Of a DNA stretch of 64,000 nt, positions 60,349-64,000 are shown piece after piece. The stretch covers positions 1-64,000 of the forward strand of contig NZ_NRRU01000013.1 in assembly GCF_016583785.1 (NCBI RefSeq). The letters run 5' to 3'. Origin of the DNA: Rubrivivax gelatinosus. GTDB taxonomy: Bacteria > Pseudomonadota > Gammaproteobacteria > Burkholderiales > Burkholderiaceae_C. The position numbers and the translations under genes are program-made. A model generated the notes under the pieces. It did no database searches. It saw only the letters and a list, made by a program, of their open reading frames with translations, and had not been told where the DNA came from. Numbering within the stretch: the stretch's first letter is position 1; each line of letters begins with the position of its first letter.

Positions 60349-60877
60349 GCAGCCGCCCTCCGCCCAGTTGGTCCACCAGGGCCTGGAGCAATGCACGTTC
60401 TGCCGCCTCCATGCTGGACGGGTCGATGTGCCGCCAGTTGCGCTCGTACAGGTTCAAGGCATCTGCCGGGCTGACATCGTCGACGCCCTGAAGTTGCCAG
60501 GCTAGACGCTTGAGCTGCGGAAAGTCCACCAAGCGCACACGATCAGGCAGGCCGGCGGCTCCCGAAGTGGCCAGACTTGCCTGCGGATCGCGTAGTTCCA
60601 ACTGCAGCCCCACGGCATCGATGGCGCTCAAGTAGGCGCCCATGGTCACCGAAGGCTCGCCGCGCTCGATGCGGCGCAAGGTAACCCGCGACATGCCAGC
60701 AGCCTCTGCGGCCACCGTGGCGCTGACTCTCTGGCTCTCTCGATGGGCACGGATGCGCTCGCCGATGGCCCGGAGCCGGATCGCGAGAACGTCCCCGCCA
60801 TCCTGGATGCCGATGCGAGCCCGGCAGCCGAGGCCGGAACCGCTCGACCGCGAGTTCGCCTGCGCCGCACCCGCCAC
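60341..60877 (-). CDS. HTH (Xre-type) antitoxin-like protein paired with the AbiEii-like gene
   Basis: A protein of up to 178 aa. Helix-turn-helix: LRAIGERIRAHRESQRVSATVAAEAAGMSRVTLRRIERGEPSVTMGAY, abbreviated here by its landmarks AAEAAGMSRVTLRR and ERGEPS. A C-terminal part follows with NLYERNWRHIDPSSMEAAERALL. The N-terminus is unclear: no ATG lies in frame near the HTH, and GTG 60877 is the best candidate. The 5' end abuts the flotillin remnant on the other strand, so the gene may have been truncated on arrival or may have displaced the flotillin 5' end. Confidence 0.75.
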   Translation of the reverse strand: MAGAAQANSRSSGSGLGCRARIGIQDGGDVLAIRLRAIGERIRAHRESQRVSATVAAEAAGMSRVTLRRIERGEPSVTMGAYLSAIDAVGLQLELRDPQASLATSGAAGLPDRVRLVDFPQLKRLAWQLQGVDDVSPADALNLYERNWRHIDPSSMEAAERALLQALVDQLGGGRLLV

Positions 60878-60913
60878 GAGGCCTTGGCACGGGCAAATGG
60901 CGCGGCGCCCGCG

Positions 60914-62195
60914 TTGATACAACGGCAGCGGTCGACCAAGGAGACGGCCTTCGTCCGCACAGGCCTGGGCGGGCAGAAGGTGATCATGGACGGCGGCGCG
61001 ATCGTGCTGCCGGTCTTCCACGAGCGTGTGCTCGTGAACGTGAACACGCTCAAGCTCGAAGTCGTGCGCCGCGAACGCGAGAGCCAGGACCGACAAGCAG
61101 TTCTTCAACCCGAACAACGCCTTCGACGCCGAGGGTCTCACCCGGCTCACCGAGCAGACCGAAGCGCGGCGCAAGCAGCGCAACGACGTCGAGCAGGACA
61201 CCGAGGTCCAGGTGCGGGCCAAGAACCTCGATGCCTCGCGCCAGAAGCTCACCATCGAGAAGGATCAGGAGTTCGCCTCGCTCGGCCAGCGGCGCGAGAT
61301 CGAGGTCACGCGTGCCGAGCAGTCGGCGCTGATCGCCTCGCAGCAGGCAGAGCGCAGCCGCGAAGCCGAGGCCGCCAAGATCGAGGCCGAGCAGCAGGTC
61401 AGCCAGAAGCGCATCGAAGCCGAACGCGAGATCAAGGCCGCGGAGATCGAGAAGAACCTCGCCATCCAGATGCGCGAGATCGAACTCGAGCGCAAGACCG
61501 AGATGCAGCGCGCGGAACAGCGCAAGCAGGTGGAGATCGCGCGCCAGGACACGCAGATCGCGATCGCCAACAAGTCGCGCGAGCAGTCCGACGCCGACGC
61601 CGCGGCCAACCTGGCCCGGGCGGACGCGGTCAAGGCGGAAGAAGCCGTCACGACAGCGCGCCAGGTCGCGGTGGCCGAGCGCGAGAAGGACATCCAGCTG
61701 ATCGAGGCCTCCAAGGAAGCCGAGCAGAACGCCATCGCCGTCAAGGTGTCCGCCGCGGCGGAGAAGGAGGCCGCACTCGATCGGGCCGAGGCCGTGACCA
61801 TCGAGGCGCAGGCCCGCCAGGCCGCGGCGCTGGCGGATGCCGAAGGCCGACGCGCGATCAACGAAGCCCTGAACACGCTCTCGGCCGCGCAGATCGACCT
61901 CCAGGTGCGGACCCTGCTGCTGCAGCAACTGCCGCAGATCCTCGAGCAGGCCGTGCGGCCGATGGAGAAGATCGACTCCATCCGGATCTTCCAGGTCGGC
62001 GGCATGCCGGGCTCACCTTCGGGCGCCGATGCCGCCGGGACGGCCCCGCACGCGGGCGCCACCTTTCCGGAGCAGGTGATGAACTCGGCGCTGCAATACC
62101 AGATCGCCAAGCCGATCGTCGATGCGGTGATGAAGGATGCCGGTCTGTCGAACGAAGGCATCACCGGTGTCGCCCATGCCTTGTCGGCATGCTGA
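60914..62195 (+). pseudogene. Flotillin (YqiK-like) gene remnant
   Basis: The first piece (to about 61085) encodes ETAFVRTGLGGQKVIMDGG and FHERVLVNVNTLKLEV, the start of the band-7 domain without the N-terminal membrane helix. At about 61085 the frame shifts and the sequence continues with FFNPNNAFDAEGLTRLTEQT, which normally lies about 100 residues further on. The core of the band-7 domain is therefore missing. The long Glu/Ala coiled coil and the flotillin C-terminus (LPQILEQAVRPMEKIDSIRI) follow intact to 62195. A non-functional remnant with 5' loss and an internal deletion. Confidence 0.8.
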
Positions 62196-62293
62196 CCCGG
62201 CCTCAGGCGCAAGGCTGATCGGGCTGGCCGCGCCCGGACATCCGATCTCGGCCGGGCGCGCGCAGCCCTGACGGCTGGGCGGCCATTCTCCAG

Positions 62294-62310
62294 ATGAGAA
62301 TCACTCTCAT
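62294..62310 (+). promoter_or_regulatory. Fur-box-like dyad upstream of the DUF2325 gene
   Basis: ATGAGAATCACTCTCAT, with 6-bp arms ATGAGA/TCTCAT, closely resembles proteobacterial Fur boxes of the type AATGAGAATCATTCTCATT. It lies 36 bp before the start codon. Iron repression of the following gene is inferred. Confidence 0.6.
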
Positions 62311-62346
62311 TTAAGATGCGTCGCGGAAACCGACATCGACGCAACC

Positions 62347-62901
62347 ATGGCCACACCCGAGTTCGAACTGCTGCGCCACGAACACCTGCTGCTGCTGCGA
62401 GCGCATGGCCGTGCGCAGCAGCGCTGCAGCCAGGCCCTGCAGGCGCAGGCACGCGAGATCGAGCGCCTGCAGGCCCAGGCGATGCGCCTGCGCGCGGCGC
62501 TCGTCGTGCGCGAGACGGCGCTGGCCTGGGCGCAGGAGGACAAGGCCGCGCTGGAACGGGTCGTCCCCGGGCTGCCGCGGCGCGCGGCGCTGGCGCGGCG
62601 CGTGGACGAACTGCTCGCGCGGCTGCAGGACCTGATGCGCGAACGCCTGACGGCCAGGCCCCTGGCCGTTGCCGCCGGCAGCTCGGACGTGATCGCCGCG
62701 CGGCCGGACGACCAGCAGGCACTCGAGTCCAGCCTGGGCACCGCCGACCTGGTGATCTGCCAGACCGGCTGCCTGAGCCACGGCGCCTACTGGCTCGTCA
62801 AGGACCACTGCCGGCGCCACGGCAAGGCCTGCCTGCTCGCCGAACGGCCAGCGGCGCTGCGCATCGTGCACATCCGGACGGACGAGGGCGAAGCGTCGTA
62901 G
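62347..62901 (+). CDS. DUF2325 domain-containing protein
   Basis: A 184-aa protein: N-terminal coiled coil (about 10-105, rich in Arg/Ala/Leu/Gln) and a C-terminal DUF2325 domain with ADLVICQTGCLSHGAYWLVKDHC, whose Cys residues may bind metal or be redox active, and RRHGKACLLAERP. The function is unknown; the Fur-box-like site upstream suggests a role in iron response. Confidence 0.85.
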   Translation: MATPEFELLRHEHLLLLRAHGRAQQRCSQALQAQAREIERLQAQAMRLRAALVVRETALAWAQEDKAALERVVPGLPRRAALARRVDELLARLQDLMRERLTARPLAVAAGSSDVIAARPDDQQALESSLGTADLVICQTGCLSHGAYWLVKDHCRRHGKACLLAERPAALRIVHIRTDEGEAS

Positions 62902-62997
62902 GCCCAGCCGGCACGCGACGACCTGCGAACGCGGCACCGTCCGACAAGCCGACGGCGGTGCCGGGCACAGACTGCGGTCCTGACACCGAAAGCCGCC

Positions 62998-63222
62998 ATG
63001 ACCCAGAACGCGCACATCACGGGAACGGTCGAATATCGCGAAGGCGACGGCCCCAACATCGTCATCCGGCGCGGGCCCTGCGTCATCGAAGAAACCGAGC
63101 TCGACGTCACCCTGAGCTGGACCGAGGGCGATGCGCGCGGCTCGGCGGCCATGCCGATCGCCGACTACCGGCGCTACGTCGCCAGCCGGGCGATACGGCT
63201 CGATGGCGCGACCGCCGGCTGA
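62998..63222 (+). CDS. Small hypothetical protein (74 aa)
   Basis: A 74-aa soluble protein, beta-rich in appearance (HITGTVEYREGDGPNIVIRRGPCVIEETELDVTLSW, abbreviated: EYREGDGPN, RRGPCVIEE, DVTLSWTEGD). No family recognised. It lies between the DUF2325 gene and an SGNH hydrolase on the same strand, and its codon use matches them. Confidence 0.6.
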   Translation: MTQNAHITGTVEYREGDGPNIVIRRGPCVIEETELDVTLSWTEGDARGSAAMPIADYRRYVASRAIRLDGATAG

Positions 63223-63248
63223 ACCCGATCGGCAGGCCCAACGATCGC

Positions 63249-64000
63249 ATGACGGACACGACAAGCAGGCGCGCCTGGCGTCTCCTGGGCTGGAGCGCGC
63301 TGGCGCTCGCCGTGCTGGCCTGCGCCCGGACCGCCTGGCGCGTGCACGAGTCGGCCGAGCTGATCCGGCGTAGCGAGCCGCTGCAGCGCGCACCGGTGCA
63401 GCCGGCGCTGCGCCTGCTCGTCGTCGGCGACAGCACCGCGGTCGGCACCGGCGCCAGCAGGCCCGAGGCCAGCCTGGCCGGTCTTCTCGGCCAGCGTTTC
63501 CCGGGGCTGCGGATCGACAACCGCGCCCGCGACGGCGCGAAGTTCGCCGACCTCGGCGCCCAGCTCGACGGCGACGAGCGCTACGACATGGTGCTGGTGA
63601 TGGCCGGCGGCAACGACGTCGTCCGTCTGCGCGACCTGCAGGCCCTGCGCGACGACGTCGAACAGACGCTGCGCCGGGCGGCAGAGCGCGCCGAACTGGT
63701 GGTGCTGATGCCGGCCGGCAACGTCGGCAACGCGCCCTTCTTTCTGCCGCCCGCGTCGTGGTGGATGAGCTGGCGCGCGCGCCGGCTGCAGGCGCTGGCC
63801 GACGAGGCGGCGGCACGCCACGGTGCCGTACGCGTGAACCTGTTCCGCGAGGCCGCCGACGACCCGTTCGTGCAGCGGCCGGAGCTCAACGCCGCCGACG
63901 GGCTGCACCCCAGCGACGCCGGCTACCGCGTCTGGTTCGACGAGCTGATGACGCAGGCCGCCCTGCCCCAACGGCTGTCCGCCGCCGCCGTGGCGCGCTG
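63249..64000 (+). CDS. SGNH/GDSL hydrolase family protein (3' end outside window)
   Basis: An incomplete frame of 250 codons to the window end. N-terminal membrane anchor or signal (LLGWSALALAVLACARTAW), then block I LLVVGDSTAVGTGA (nucleophilic Ser), block III VMAGGNDVV (Asn), and block V DGLHPSDAGY (Asp and His). Substrates of the family range from lipids to acetylated sugars; not predictable here. The protein looks nearly complete. Confidence 0.85.
   Translation, partial: MTDTTSRRAWRLLGWSALALAVLACARTAWRVHESAELIRRSEPLQRAPVQPALRLLVVGDSTAVGTGASRPEASLAGLLGQRFPGLRIDNRARDGAKFADLGAQLDGDERYDMVLVMAGGNDVVRLRDLQALRDDVEQTLRRAAERAELVVLMPAGNVGNAPFFLPPASWWMSWRARRLQALADEAAARHGAVRVNLFREAADDPFVQRPELNAADGLHPSDAGYRVWFDELMTQAALPQRLSAAAVAR

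Noticed and set aside
1-64000. CRISPR arrays, rRNA genes or a plasmid replication initiator.
   Set aside because: No regularly spaced repeat series, no rRNA-like sequence and no Rep-type protein was seen.

Overview
The window comes from a GC-rich betaproteobacterium, most likely a Burkholderiales member of the Rubrivivax/Sphaerotilaceae type. The reasons are the codon use of the left-hand genes and the gene order cheR-cheD-cheB, hemW-rdgB-rph, PP2C phosphatase, Ser/Thr kinase, yicC. No rRNA or complete tRNA is present, so the genus is an inference.

Left chromosome (1-9204): the end of a chemotaxis cluster (cheR, cheD, cheB), a TSUP-type permease, then a minus-strand run of housekeeping genes (hemW, rdgB, rph, a PP2C phosphatase with a partner protein kinase) and yicC. 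In betaproteobacteria yicC is normally followed by gmk. Here it is followed by an integrase.

Integrated conjugative region (about 9205-59445). It opens with inverted CGAACCTCACA repeats, a tyrosine recombinase and an AlpA-like regulator. Toxin-antitoxin genes follow: a RES/Xre pair, HipBA and an orphan antitoxin-like protein. Next is a cargo block (15.3-24.1 kb) with a sensor kinase, a solute-binding protein, a TonB-dependent receptor, a CPBP protease, a response regulator, a LuxR-type regulator and a glycine-rich hydrophobic protein. A nearly complete plus-strand VirB-type secretion operon (24.2-39.5 kb; virB1-6, virB8-11, virD4, no certain virB7) follows, with an OmpA-like lipoprotein, an LPD7 protein, a DUF1173 protein and an H-NS-like protein. 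A low-GC gene of unknown function sits at 40.0-41.7 kb. The mobilisation locus (relaxase, MobC-like protein and an RP4-like nic sequence at 44546/44547) comes next. To its right is a leading region (SSB, DUF932, ParA, ParB, SseB-like) coded almost wholly on the minus strand. Those genes would therefore use the predicted transferred strand as template, and a 17-bp-stem hairpin lies upstream of ssb. The right part holds a second H-NS-like gene, a DUF3883 putative nuclease, a divergent 1133-aa membrane protein, an IS3-family element and a second integrase.

Right boundary (59.4 kb onward): a 47-nt 3' fragment of tRNA-Asn followed by an intrinsic terminator looks like an attR, with chromosomal or older island DNA beyond it. 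That DNA has an AbiEii-like nucleotidyltransferase with an HTH antitoxin, a flotillin remnant, a DUF2325 protein behind a Fur-box-like dyad and an SGNH hydrolase that runs off the window. The two ends do not match: the left integrase sits at yicC, the right one at tRNA-Asn, and neither gmk nor an intact tRNA-Asn is visible. The region is probably a composite or rearranged set of islands. The least explained genes are 40031-41650, 53057-56458 with 51600-52739, and the 15.7-23.2 kb signalling and uptake cluster.
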